Shown here: positions 1-5,196 of the stretch, one piece after another
How the letters are laid out: each line of letters starts with the position of its first letter
Numbering within the stretch: the stretch's first letter is position 1
Assembly: GCA_036676475.1 (NCBI GenBank)
Contig: JAKFCU010000116.1
Coordinates: forward strand, 1-9,059
DNA length: 9,059 nucleotides
Reading direction: 5' to 3'
DNA from: LC029 sp036676475
GTDB lineage: Bacteria; Bacillota; Bacilli; Aneurinibacillales; RAOX-1
Translations under genes and position numbers: made by a program
Notes under the pieces: model-generated
What the model was told of the DNA's origin: nothing
Databases searched by the model: none
What the model saw: only the letters and a program-made list of their open reading frames with translations

Positions 1-28
1 CCCCACTTAAGATTTGAGTGAAGTGGGG
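1..28 (-). terminator. Hairpin downstream of the pseudouridine synthase gene
   Basis: An 8-bp perfect inverted repeat, ccccactt at 1-8 and aagtgggg at 21-28, lies 16 bases past the stop codon of the minus-strand gene. Any T-run for minus-strand transcription would lie before base 1, outside the window. On the plus strand the hairpin is followed only by a weak atcttt. It could also serve a plus-strand gene arriving from the left. Confidence 0.5.
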
Positions 29-44
29 ATCTTTAAACAGGTGC

Positions 45-764
45 TTAAAGTTGTTTTGTTTGTTTCTTAGGGTCATAATTCAGGGTTTTAAATAATTCTT
101 GCAGTTCCGACTTAGTTAGGTCCCGCCATTTCCCCAATTTTAGATCTTGAAGATGAATGTTCATGATACGAATACGCTGTAGCCGAACCACTTCGGAGCC
201 AAGAGCGGAGCACATTCGGCGAATTTGCCGATTTAAACCCTGAGTTAAAATAATACGAAAGACGTAAGCAGATACCTTTGTCACTTTACAAGGAAGGGTT
301 TTTGTACCTAAAATACGAACGCCTCCTGCCATCCCTTTTAGAAAAGCCGGCGTAATCTGCTTATCAACCGTGACAATATATTCTTTTTCATGATTATTTT
401 CGGCACGCAAAATCTTGTTTACGATATCTCCATCATTGGTCAGGAGAATGAGCCCATCCGAATCCTTATCCAACCTTCCAATAGGGAAGATACGAAGAGG
501 ATGGTTAACGAAATCGACAATATTTCCTTTAATATGACCTTCGGTTGTGGAGGTAATTCCCACTGGTTTATTTAAAGCAATGTAGACTAGCTTGGGTTTC
601 GTTTGAATGGATTTCCCATCAAGTCGCACATCATCTCCATTCTCCACTTGACTTCCTAACTCTGCAATAACACCATTGATGGTTATTCTCTTATTTGCAA
701 TCCATTTGTCCACCTCACGGCGAGAGGCAATGCCTGTTTCACTAATAAACTTATTAATTCTCAA
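45..764 (-). CDS. rluF: RluF-like 23S rRNA pseudouridine synthase (RsuA/RluB/RluE/RluF family)
   Basis: This 239-residue cytoplasmic enzyme should convert a uridine in 23S rRNA to pseudouridine. Residues 1 to about 48 form an S4 RNA-binding domain (RINKFISETGIASRREVDKWI). The catalytic domain follows, with LNKPVG at 64-69, the catalytic aspartate D99 in GRLDKDSDGLILLTNDG, and the late family motif GLNRQIRRMCSALG (176-189). The INFVNHP-like stretch NIVDFVNHPLRIFPIGRLD resembles the RluF branch, whose E. coli member modifies U2604, more than RluB or RsuA; target assignment is inference. Length is normal for the family. The start is TTG (762-764), preceded by AAAGGTGGGG, a strong ribosome binding site 5-6 bases upstream. 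The basic, Gln/Lys-rich C-terminus (KKQTKQL) is unremarkable. It stands alone on this strand and is divergent from the next gene. Confidence 0.88.
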   Translation of the reverse strand: MRINKFISETGIASRREVDKWIANKRITINGVIAELGSQVENGDDVRLDGKSIQTKPKLVYIALNKPVGITSTTEGHIKGNIVDFVNHPLRIFPIGRLDKDSDGLILLTNDGDIVNKILRAENNHEKEYIVTVDKQITPAFLKGMAGGVRILGTKTLPCKVTKVSAYVFRIILTQGLNRQIRRMCSALGSEVVRLQRIRIMNIHLQDLKLGKWRDLTKSELQELFKTLNYDPKKQTKQL

Positions 765-838
765 CGATACCCCACCTTTAGGGAATAATATTGATAAGAT
801 AACTCAAATTAAGCAAGATATGCAAAATCTACGTTTTG

Positions 839-868
839 ATTATACCGTAGATGGATCCCAGTTTTCAC
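839..868 (-). promoter_or_regulatory. Promoter for the pseudouridine synthase gene
   Basis: Read on the minus strand there is a perfect -10 TATAAT (844 to 839) and a -35-like GTGAAA (868 to 863; 4 of 6 matches to TTGACA) with an 18-bp spacer. Transcription would start near 832, giving a leader of about 70 nt before the TTG start. Confidence 0.5.
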
Positions 869-963
869 GTAAGATTAAGTATCCCTTATGAGAAGGGGAT
901 TCAAAGGTTAGTTCGTGTCCCATCATCTTCCTTGAAAAGGATTCATACCAGGGGGAAACTTAA

Positions 964-972
964 TGGTATGAT
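964..972 (+). promoter_or_regulatory. Extended -10 promoter for the small membrane protein gene
   Basis: TG-g-TATGAT at 964-972 is a sigma-A extended -10 element (TATGAT is 5 of 6 to TATAAT). No good -35 is present, which extended -10 promoters can tolerate. Transcription would start near 979, just ahead of the ribosome binding site AAGGAGG (983-989). If this promoter is used, the in-frame ATG codons at 968 and 971 lie inside the promoter and cannot be the start. Confidence 0.4.
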
Positions 973-1417
973 GAATTCCTTTAAGGAGGAGAATGACATA
1001 AAAAAATGGGTGCTATTATTGATTATCCTGTGTTTTGTTTCCTCTGCTGGATCCACAGCTTCGGCATCAATTCCTAATCAAACTGTTTCAACCGAGGAAA
1101 ATAATTCCTTTACAAGTCGGAATGATGAAACGAAAACCTATCGTTATCGGTCCGGCCGGAGGTCGTACCGTCCAGCACCAAATTATAATGCCCCTGTCCG
1201 AACTACCCCTCGCTATCAGGCTCCAGTAAGAAGAACAGGTGGATTCTTCGGGGGAATCGGTTCTTTCTTTGCAGGTGCTTTTTTAGGTAGCATGTTATTT
1301 AGTCCTTTTTTGGGGGGCTTCGGTCACTTTTCGATCTTAGGATTCATTATTGACGTGCTTATGATTTACTTTATTTACAAATTGGTAAGAAAACTGTTTT
1401 GGAGAGCTAGGCATTAA
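968..1417 (+). CDS. Small secreted/membrane protein resembling the leader half of Tim44-like proteins
   Basis: I do not recognise a named family with certainty. The first canonical start codons are ATG at 968 and 971, but both have poor ribosome binding sites. A strong one, AAGGAGG at 983-989, sits 8 bases before ATA at 998. Read from 998, the protein (139 residues) opens KKW plus a hydrophobic core and ends in STASA, a textbook signal peptide with cleavage near residue 23. A polar, Arg/Tyr/Pro-rich linker follows (about 45-80: RYRSGRRSYRP, APVRTTPRYQAPVRR). Then comes a Gly/Phe-rich hydrophobic segment (GGFFGGIGSFFAGAFLG, 81-97) and a second membrane segment (110-128), ending in a basic tail (RKLFWRARH). 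Bacterial Tim44-like proteins have the same order (signal, R/P-rich linker, glycine-rich membrane segment), but the C-terminal Tim44 domain is absent here. A terminator follows directly. Confidence 0.65.
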   Translation: MMNSFKEENDIKKWVLLLIILCFVSSAGSTASASIPNQTVSTEENNSFTSRNDETKTYRYRSGRRSYRPAPNYNAPVRTTPRYQAPVRRTGGFFGGIGSFFAGAFLGSMLFSPFLGGFGHFSILGFIIDVLMIYFIYKLVRKLFWRARH

Positions 1418-1458
1418 TATAGGGATGATAGATCGATTTCATGCGATGACTGATTCAT

Positions 1459-1500
1459 ACAGTTTCCACCTCTAAAAAGAAGGTGAAACTGTTTTCTTTC
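1459..1500 (+). terminator. Intrinsic terminator after the small membrane protein gene
   Basis: A 12-bp stem with one bulged C pairs 1459-1471 (acagtttccacct) with 1481-1492 (aggtgaaactgt) around a 9-base loop. The T-rich tract ttttctttc follows. It ends the 968-1417 transcript. Confidence 0.85.
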
Positions 1501-1542
1501 TAATTCGTAAGTATATAAAATGAAAGGGGAGGAGTGGGACTA

Positions 1543-1722
1543 ATGTTAATGAAATTGATCAAAAAACTTTTGGGATATTCTTCGAGTTCGCATAAATACC
1601 GCAAATATAGCAGTAGTGATTATGCAAAGCGAAAAAACTCCCATTATGGCCATGGACATAGGCACTATGGACAATCACATTATAAGAAAAAACATTCCAG
1701 TCACAGTTTTTTCAGTAGTTAA
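1543..1722 (+). CDS. Small His/Ser/Lys/Tyr-rich protein of unknown function
   Basis: This 59-residue protein starts at ATG 1543, with the ribosome binding site AAAGGGGAGGAG (1524-1534) about 8 bases upstream. A second ATG at 1549 is also possible. Residues 1-11 form a short amphipathic, basic helix (MLMKLIKKLLG). The rest is low-complexity and hydrophilic: 8 His and 14 Ser, with Tyr and Lys/Arg runs (SSSSHKYRKYSSSDY, YGHGHRHYG, YKKKHSSHSFFSS). There is no Cys and no long hydrophobic segment. The composition could suit metal binding, a spore-coat-like structural role or association with an acidic surface, but none of these is shown. The strong ribosome binding site and a dedicated terminator argue that it is a real gene. 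Confidence 0.7.
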   Translation: MLMKLIKKLLGYSSSSHKYRKYSSSDYAKRKNSHYGHGHRHYGQSHYKKKHSSHSFFSS

Positions 1723-1730
1723 GTAGATCT

Positions 1731-1769
1731 AAACCCGATCATTAAGTATGATCGGGTTTTTCATTTTTT
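1731..1769 (+). terminator. Intrinsic terminator after the His-rich small gene
   Basis: A perfect 12-bp stem pairs aaacccgatcat (1731-1742) with atgatcgggttt (1748-1759) around a 5-base loop. It is followed by ttcatttttt. This is a strong factor-independent terminator. Confidence 0.92.
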
Positions 1770-1780
1770 ATAATAAACAT

Positions 1781-1810
1781 GTTTACTGTGAAGTGTAGTT
1801 GGTAATCATG
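1781..1810 (+). promoter_or_regulatory. Candidate forespore (sigma-F-like) promoter for the DUF421 gene
   Basis: GTTTA (1781-1785), a 15-bp spacer, then GGTAATCATG (1801-1810) fits the remembered sigma-F pattern GYWTA-N15-GGNNANAHTR with one mismatch. Transcription would start near 1817, giving a leader of about 29 nt. No better sigma-A promoter is visible in the 87 bp between the terminator and the gene. Confidence 0.35.
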
Positions 1811-1845
1811 ACAAGAGAATTATGACATTCATGTAGGAGAGTCGT

Positions 1846-2538
1846 ATGGATACTGTATTGACTACATCACTTAGAACTTTATTGGGATTTTGCGTGCTAT
1901 TGTTTTTAACTCGAATACTAGGAAAAAAGCAATTAAGCCAAATGACCATTTTCACCTATATAACCGGGATTGCTCTTGGCAACATTGCGGGGGATATGGT
2001 TGTGCACCGAGATATTAAATTGATTGATGGGGTTACAGGCCTTATTTTATGGGCTATGTTATCACTGACTGTTGAGTATATTAGTCTAAAATCGTCCAAA
2101 GCAAGAGTGCTATTGGATGGAGAGCCTACGATTGTCATTAAGAATGGAAAAATACTTGAAAAGGCGTTGGCATCGAATAAATTAAATATGGATGATTTGA
2201 GTATGCTTCTTCGAACCAAAAATATTTTCTCTGTAAAAGATGTTGACTATGCCGTCCTAGAGCCGAACGGCCAACTGAGCGTGTTGAAAAAAGTAGAAAA
2301 TGAACCTGTAACCCAAAAGGATGCGCATATCCTACCACCTCCTCGCCAGTATATTCCCACAGAGTTAGTGGTGGATGGGAAAATCGTGAGGAGAAACTTA
2401 CAAGAATTAAATCTCAGCCAAGAATGGTTGGATAATCAATTGAAAATGAGCGGGGTTGATAGCATTGAGGAAGTATTTTTTGTGGAATTGCAAAGTGATG
2501 GGAGTCTATACATAGATAAAAGAGTAGATCTGCAATAA
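1846..2538 (+). CDS. DUF421 (YetF-type) membrane protein
   Basis: This 230-residue protein matches the DUF421/YetF family in architecture and motifs. Three N-terminal membrane helices (about 5-23, 33-52 and 58-79) include the family stretch FLTRILGKKQLSQMTIFTYI. A cytoplasmic region follows, beginning with LLDGEPTIVIKNGKI (89-103), then LSMLLRTKNIFSVKDVDYAVLEPNG (118-142). The C-terminal subdomain contains PTELVVDGKI and ends FFVELQSDGSLYIDKR. Length is typical. Family members with work behind them sit in the inner membrane of Bacillus spores and affect its permeability and stress resistance; that this one does so is inference. ATG 1846 has AGGAGA 5 bases upstream. The next gene's -35 starts 10 bases past the stop and there is no terminator, so some read-through into the regulator gene is possible. 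Confidence 0.88.
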   Translation: MDTVLTTSLRTLLGFCVLLFLTRILGKKQLSQMTIFTYITGIALGNIAGDMVVHRDIKLIDGVTGLILWAMLSLTVEYISLKSSKARVLLDGEPTIVIKNGKILEKALASNKLNMDDLSMLLRTKNIFSVKDVDYAVLEPNGQLSVLKKVENEPVTQKDAHILPPPRQYIPTELVVDGKIVRRNLQELNLSQEWLDNQLKMSGVDSIEEVFFVELQSDGSLYIDKRVDLQ

Positions 2539-2548
2539 ATAAAAGAAG

Positions 2549-2577
2549 TTGACATTAATTCTGGTTGTAACTATAAT
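2549..2577 (+). promoter_or_regulatory. Consensus sigma-A promoter of the Rrf2 regulator gene
   Basis: TTGACA (2549-2554), a 17-bp spacer and TATAAT (2572-2577) match the consensus in all 12 positions. A promoter this strong in front of a repressor gene, overlapped by a palindrome (2564-2586), is the usual arrangement for autorepression. Confidence 0.9.
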
Positions 2578-2586
2578 TATTACAAC
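2564..2586 (+). promoter_or_regulatory. Operator 1, GTTGTAA-N9-TTACAAC, over the regulator promoter
   Basis: A perfect 7-bp inverted repeat with a 9-bp centre (2564-2570 and 2580-2586) covers the -10 box at 2572-2577. The same palindrome recurs at 3058-3080 before the next gene. The 23-bp dyad fits a dimeric winged-helix repressor, and the natural candidate is the Rrf2 protein encoded just downstream. Confidence 0.75.
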
Positions 2587-2602
2587 GAGAGGGTGTTGGA
2601 AA

Positions 2603-3037
2603 ATGAAAATAAGCAGTCGATTTTCCATTGCTGTTCATATTTTATCGTTGTTGTCTATCGCAAAGGATGCACATTGTACATCTGAATTTATTGCAGGAAG
2701 CGTGAATACCAATCCAGTAATTATTCGCAGGACGCTTGGACAGCTTAAAAAGGCAGGGTTGGTGAATGTTCGTGCCGGAACGGGTGGAGCCTATTTGCTA
2801 AAGGAATTGGATGAAATTACTCTGCTGAATATCTATCGTGCGGTTGAAGTGGTTGAAGAAGGTCAACTGTTTCACGTTCACGAAGAACCCAATCCACAAT
2901 GTCCCGTTGGAGCCCATATTCAAGCAGTCCTGCAAATAGTATTAAGACGTGCACAAGATGCAATGGAGAAAATTTTAGCGGATATCACGATGCAAGAACT
3001 AGTGACCGAACTTACTCTAGAGATAAAAAAGCTATAA
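2603..3037 (+). CDS. ywnA: Rrf2-family transcriptional regulator, YwnA-like
   Basis: This 144-residue DNA-binding protein is probably a dimeric repressor of itself and of the downstream oxidoreductase gene. The N-terminal winged helix-turn-helix is typical Rrf2: MKISSRFSIAVHILSLLSI, then TSEFIAGSVNTNPVIIRRTLGQL as recognition region, then the wing LVNVRAGTGGAYLLK. The rest is a dimerisation helix. There are two cysteines, C25 and C100 (in NPQCPVG). The three-Cys cluster of IscR/NsrR-type Fe-S Rrf2 proteins is missing, so iron-sulfur binding is unlikely; thiol sensing is possible. The start is ATG 2603, 16 bases past the operator, with GAGAGGGTG as ribosome binding site. In B. subtilis ywnA also lies beside ywnB. 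The symbol is by similarity and context. Confidence 0.85.
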   Translation: MKISSRFSIAVHILSLLSIAKDAHCTSEFIAGSVNTNPVIIRRTLGQLKKAGLVNVRAGTGGAYLLKELDEITLLNIYRAVEVVEEGQLFHVHEEPNPQCPVGAHIQAVLQIVLRRAQDAMEKILADITMQELVTELTLEIKKL

Positions 3038-3049
3038 CGCTAAATTTTT

Positions 3050-3077
3050 TTGGAACCGTTGTAACTTTCATTATTAC
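3050..3077 (+). promoter_or_regulatory. Weak candidate promoter for the oxidoreductase gene
   Basis: TTGGAA (3050-3055), a 16-bp spacer and TATTAC (3072-3077) each match the sigma-A consensus in 4 of 6 positions. The pair is overlapped by operator 2. It is much weaker than the regulator's own promoter. Confidence 0.35.
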
Positions 3078-3080
3078 AAC
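3058..3080 (+). promoter_or_regulatory. Operator 2, GTTGTAA-N9-TTACAAC, before the oxidoreductase gene
   Basis: The half-sites are identical to operator 1 (3058-3064 and 3074-3080). The 9-bp centres differ at only two positions (CTATAATTA versus CTTTCATTA). It lies 45 bp before the GTG start of the oxidoreductase gene, so this gene can be controlled separately from the regulator gene. Confidence 0.75.
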
Positions 3081-3125
3081 AACACCCTCGTTAATATTTA
3101 TTTCATTTGAAAGGTGGAAATTAAA

Positions 3126-3767
3126 GTGAAAATTGCATTAATCGGGGCTACAGGAACCATTGGACAGCGTATCTTAGAAGAAGCTTTAACAAGAGGACAC
3201 CAAGTGACGGCTGTGGTTCGTGATCCTTCGCGACTTACAAAACAAAATGAAAACTTAAAGGTTGTTATAGGTGATCTCCTTAGTGAGGAAAGTGTGGTAA
3301 ATGCCGTAGCGGGTCACGATGTGGTTGTAAGTGCATTTGGTCCGAAATTTGGTGCTGGAGAAGAACATACTTTAATTGAGGCAACCCGCTTCTTAATTAA
3401 TGGAGTTAAACGTGCAGATGTTCCTCGTTTGATCGCTATAGGTGGAGCTGGAAGCTTAGAAGTTGCGCCAGGAGTCCAGGTTATCGAAACACCAGAATTC
3501 CCAGACTTTCTAAAACCACTTGCTTCTGCACACCGGGATGCATTGGAGGTATACCGCCAAGAAAAAGAATTGAACTGGACAAATTTTAGTCCAGCGGGCT
3601 TGATTGAACCGGGTGAACGTACGGGGACCTATCGATTAGGTACAGAGCAATTAATTATTGATGCAGATGGAAAGAGCTTCATTTCCGCTGAAGACTACGC
3701 AGTAGCACTGTTAGACGAAGTAGAAAACCCCCAATTCAGCCGTCAACGATTTACTGTGGGATATTAA
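3126..3767 (+). CDS. ywnB: NAD(P)-binding oxidoreductase, atypical SDR, YwnB-like
   Basis: This 213-residue cytoplasmic protein has a Rossmann fold of the NAD(P)H-binding (atypical short-chain dehydrogenase) type. The dinucleotide motif GATGTIG is at residues 7-13. R32, in VVRDPSR after the second strand, would favour NADPH. VIGDLLSEESV and VVVSAFGP follow as the usual third and fourth strand regions, and IAIGGAGSLEV is the next. The classical Tyr-x-x-x-Lys pair is not obvious, as expected for this subgroup. The end (FISAEDYAVALLDEVENP) is typical. The substrate is unknown; relatives are linked to flavin/quinone or reactive-species metabolism. GTG 3126 is chosen because AAAGGTGG lies 8 bases upstream; an in-frame GTG at 3114 falls inside that site. 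It is probably repressed by its upstream neighbour through operator 2. Confidence 0.82.
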   Translation: MKIALIGATGTIGQRILEEALTRGHQVTAVVRDPSRLTKQNENLKVVIGDLLSEESVVNAVAGHDVVVSAFGPKFGAGEEHTLIEATRFLINGVKRADVPRLIAIGGAGSLEVAPGVQVIETPEFPDFLKPLASAHRDALEVYRQEKELNWTNFSPAGLIEPGERTGTYRLGTEQLIIDADGKSFISAEDYAVALLDEVENPQFSRQRFTVGY

Positions 3768-3775
3768 TAGTGGTT

Positions 3776-3806
3776 GGCTGGGGATTCGATATCCGAGTTC
3801 CCAGCC
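3776..3806 (+). terminator. Hairpin after the oxidoreductase gene, without a T-run
   Basis: The stem pairs ggctgggga (3776-3784) with ttcccagcc (3798-3806), one mismatch, around a 13-base loop. No T-tract follows; the downstream bases are gatgtatgaaaaaaag. It may be a weak or factor-dependent terminator, or a 3'-end stabilising stem. Confidence 0.4.
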
Positions 3807-4034
3807 GATGTATGAAAAAAAGAGAGTTCAATAGAACCGTATGTATGTCAGGAGTACTTTTTCTTCAGCATGTCCCCTGAAAGCCCCTTTTCACATGGAA
3901 GACTATGATGCATTTATCCAAACAAAGTATTCGAGCAAATCTCTGGTAATTTATTTTTTCCTCACTCCAATTTTTCACTATTCTTTCACCATCCTCCTTT
4001 AAAGTAAGAACTGTACCAAATAACAAAAACATTT
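3807..4034. other. AT-rich intergenic region, no gene seen
   Basis: About 230 bases separate the hairpin from the ribosome binding site of the repeat protein gene. A 35-codon ATG frame near 3895-4002 has no ribosome binding site and low-complexity content, so I do not call it. I could not find a convincing sigma-A promoter, although one (or a promoter for another sigma factor) must lie here. Confidence 0.5.
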
Positions 4035-4049
4035 TAGGAGGAATTACAT

Positions 4050-5096
4050 ATGAAAAAATTAATGACTAAGTTTATGGTGGGTGCACTTGCTTTATCTATT
4101 TTGGCTCCTGCGGCCTCTTTTGCAGCAACGAATGCAGAAACTAACACTGTCCAAGATACTCAAGCTATAAAGCTTCATCATGGAATGAAACAAATGAGTT
4201 TAGAACAAAGGCAAGAAGAACAAGATCAACTGAATCAATTAATTAAGAAGTATACACCGGAATTAGCCGATCAATTCCAAGCCATCTTTGATAGCCAGAA
4301 AGAAAAGTTTGAAAAAATAAATGAAATCCGTGACCAAGTAAAAGCCGGTACCTTGACTGAAGAAAAAGCGCAAGAGCAGCTGAAGGAATTGGGAATGGAG
4401 TTCGGTAAACGCGGCGGATTTGGCGGACAACAGCTGGATGAAGCAACCAAAGCCAAGGTAGATGCGATTCGTGACCAAGTCAAAGCGGGTACCTTGACCG
4501 AAGAAAAAGCACAAGAGCAGCTAAAGGAATTGGGAGTGGAGTTCGGTAAACGCGGCGGATTTGGTGGGCAGCCATTAAATGAAGCAACGAAAGCCAAGGT
4601 AGATGCAATTCGTGACCAAGTCAAAGCAGGTACCTTGACCGAAGATAAAGCGCAAGAGCAGCTGAAGGAATTGGGACTCAACTTCCCTGGACGCAGTGGA
4701 TTTGGCGGCCAGCAGCTGGATGAAGCAACCAAAGCCAAGGTAGATGCGATTCGTGACCAAGTCAAAGCGGGTACCTTGACTGAAGAGAAAGCGCAAGAGC
4801 AGCTGAAGGAATTGGGGGTTGACTTCGGTAAACGCGGCGGATTTGGTGGGCAGCCATTAGATGAAGCAACGAAAGCCAAGGTAGATGCAATTCGTGACCA
4901 AGTCAAAGCTGGTACCTTGACTGAAGAAAAAGCACAAGAGCAGTTAAAGGAATTGGGAGTGAAGTTCTTCCACAAACATGGCAAAAATAATATATTTAAT
5001 GAGTTAAAGGATGCCGTTGATACCAATGATGAAGCTAAAATCAAAGAGCTACTTACCCAATTGTTAACTGATCTACAAAACCATGAACAAAAGTAA
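4050..5096 (+). CDS. Secreted protein with 47-residue tandem repeats
   Basis: This 348-residue exported protein has no named family that I am sure of. Residues 1-25 are a clear signal peptide with ASFA before the likely cleavage site. A charged helical region (about 45-92, Gln/Glu/Lys-rich) follows. Repeats begin at residues 93, 140, 187, 234 and 281. Each has a helix-turn-helix core, IRDQVKAGTLTEEKAQEQLK plus ELG. The first four continue with a glycine-rich FGKRGGFGGQ linker and a second helix (DEATKAKVDA). The fifth ends after ELG and leads into a unique His/Lys patch (FFHKHGKNN) and a final helix. Unit cores recall the short KxGxLTxEEAxxxL hairpins of SHOCT-like and DUF2680 secreted proteins. 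There is no sortase signal, cell-wall domain or Cys. The ATG has TAGGAGG 8 bases upstream and a strong terminator follows. Confidence 0.85.
   Translation: MKKLMTKFMVGALALSILAPAASFAATNAETNTVQDTQAIKLHHGMKQMSLEQRQEEQDQLNQLIKKYTPELADQFQAIFDSQKEKFEKINEIRDQVKAGTLTEEKAQEQLKELGMEFGKRGGFGGQQLDEATKAKVDAIRDQVKAGTLTEEKAQEQLKELGVEFGKRGGFGGQPLNEATKAKVDAIRDQVKAGTLTEDKAQEQLKELGLNFPGRSGFGGQQLDEATKAKVDAIRDQVKAGTLTEEKAQEQLKELGVDFGKRGGFGGQPLDEATKAKVDAIRDQVKAGTLTEEKAQEQLKELGVKFFHKHGKNNIFNELKDAVDTNDEAKIKELLTQLLTDLQNHEQK
4326..4961 (+). repeat. Tandem array of 141-bp units inside the secreted protein gene
   Basis: Units start at 4326, 4467, 4608, 4749 and 4890; the last stops after its first 72 bases or so. Each unit has the same ggtaccttgac block at the same phase. 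Silent and linker differences follow an A-B-A-B order: junctions 1 and 3 read QQLDEATK with Thr acc and Ala gcg, junctions 2 and 4 read QPL(N/D)EATK with Thr acg and Ala gca. The period is a multiple of three, so copy changes keep the frame. Confidence 0.92.
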
Positions 5097-5125
5097 AGGA
5101 TTGTGACATGCTTCCTACACGAATT

Positions 5126-5155
5126 GCCACTTGGATAACCTCCATGTGGCTTTTT
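5126..5155 (+). terminator. Intrinsic terminator after the repeat protein gene
   Basis: A 10-bp stem with one mismatch pairs gccacttgga (5126-5135) with tccatgtggc (5141-5150) around a 5-base loop. Five T's follow immediately. Confidence 0.88.
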
Positions 5156-5196
5156 GTGATTTGGTCTGATACTTTTCCAAGGGATTTAATTCATAC

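Noticed and set aside
1456..1463. CATACAGT, resembling a sigma-E -10 element, before the His-rich gene
   Set aside because: It lies inside the terminator stem and no matching -35 is found at the right distance.
1956..2338. Two minus-strand open frames across the DUF421 gene
   Set aside because: Shadows of a gene with clear family motifs on the plus strand; no starts with ribosome binding sites.
3869..3897. Inverted CATGT/ACATG pair in the intergenic region
   Set aside because: Only 5 bp with a 19-base loop, as expected by chance.
3895..4002. 35-codon ATG frame in the intergenic region before the repeat protein
   Set aside because: No ribosome binding site, a hydrophobic low-complexity tail and no terminator of its own; likely chance.
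4271..5044. Long open frame of 257 codons on the minus strand across the repeat protein gene
   Set aside because: It exists only because the plus-strand repeats share codon use and phase, so the absence of stops is copied five times. It has no ribosome binding site, and the signal peptide, start and terminator all support the plus-strand gene.
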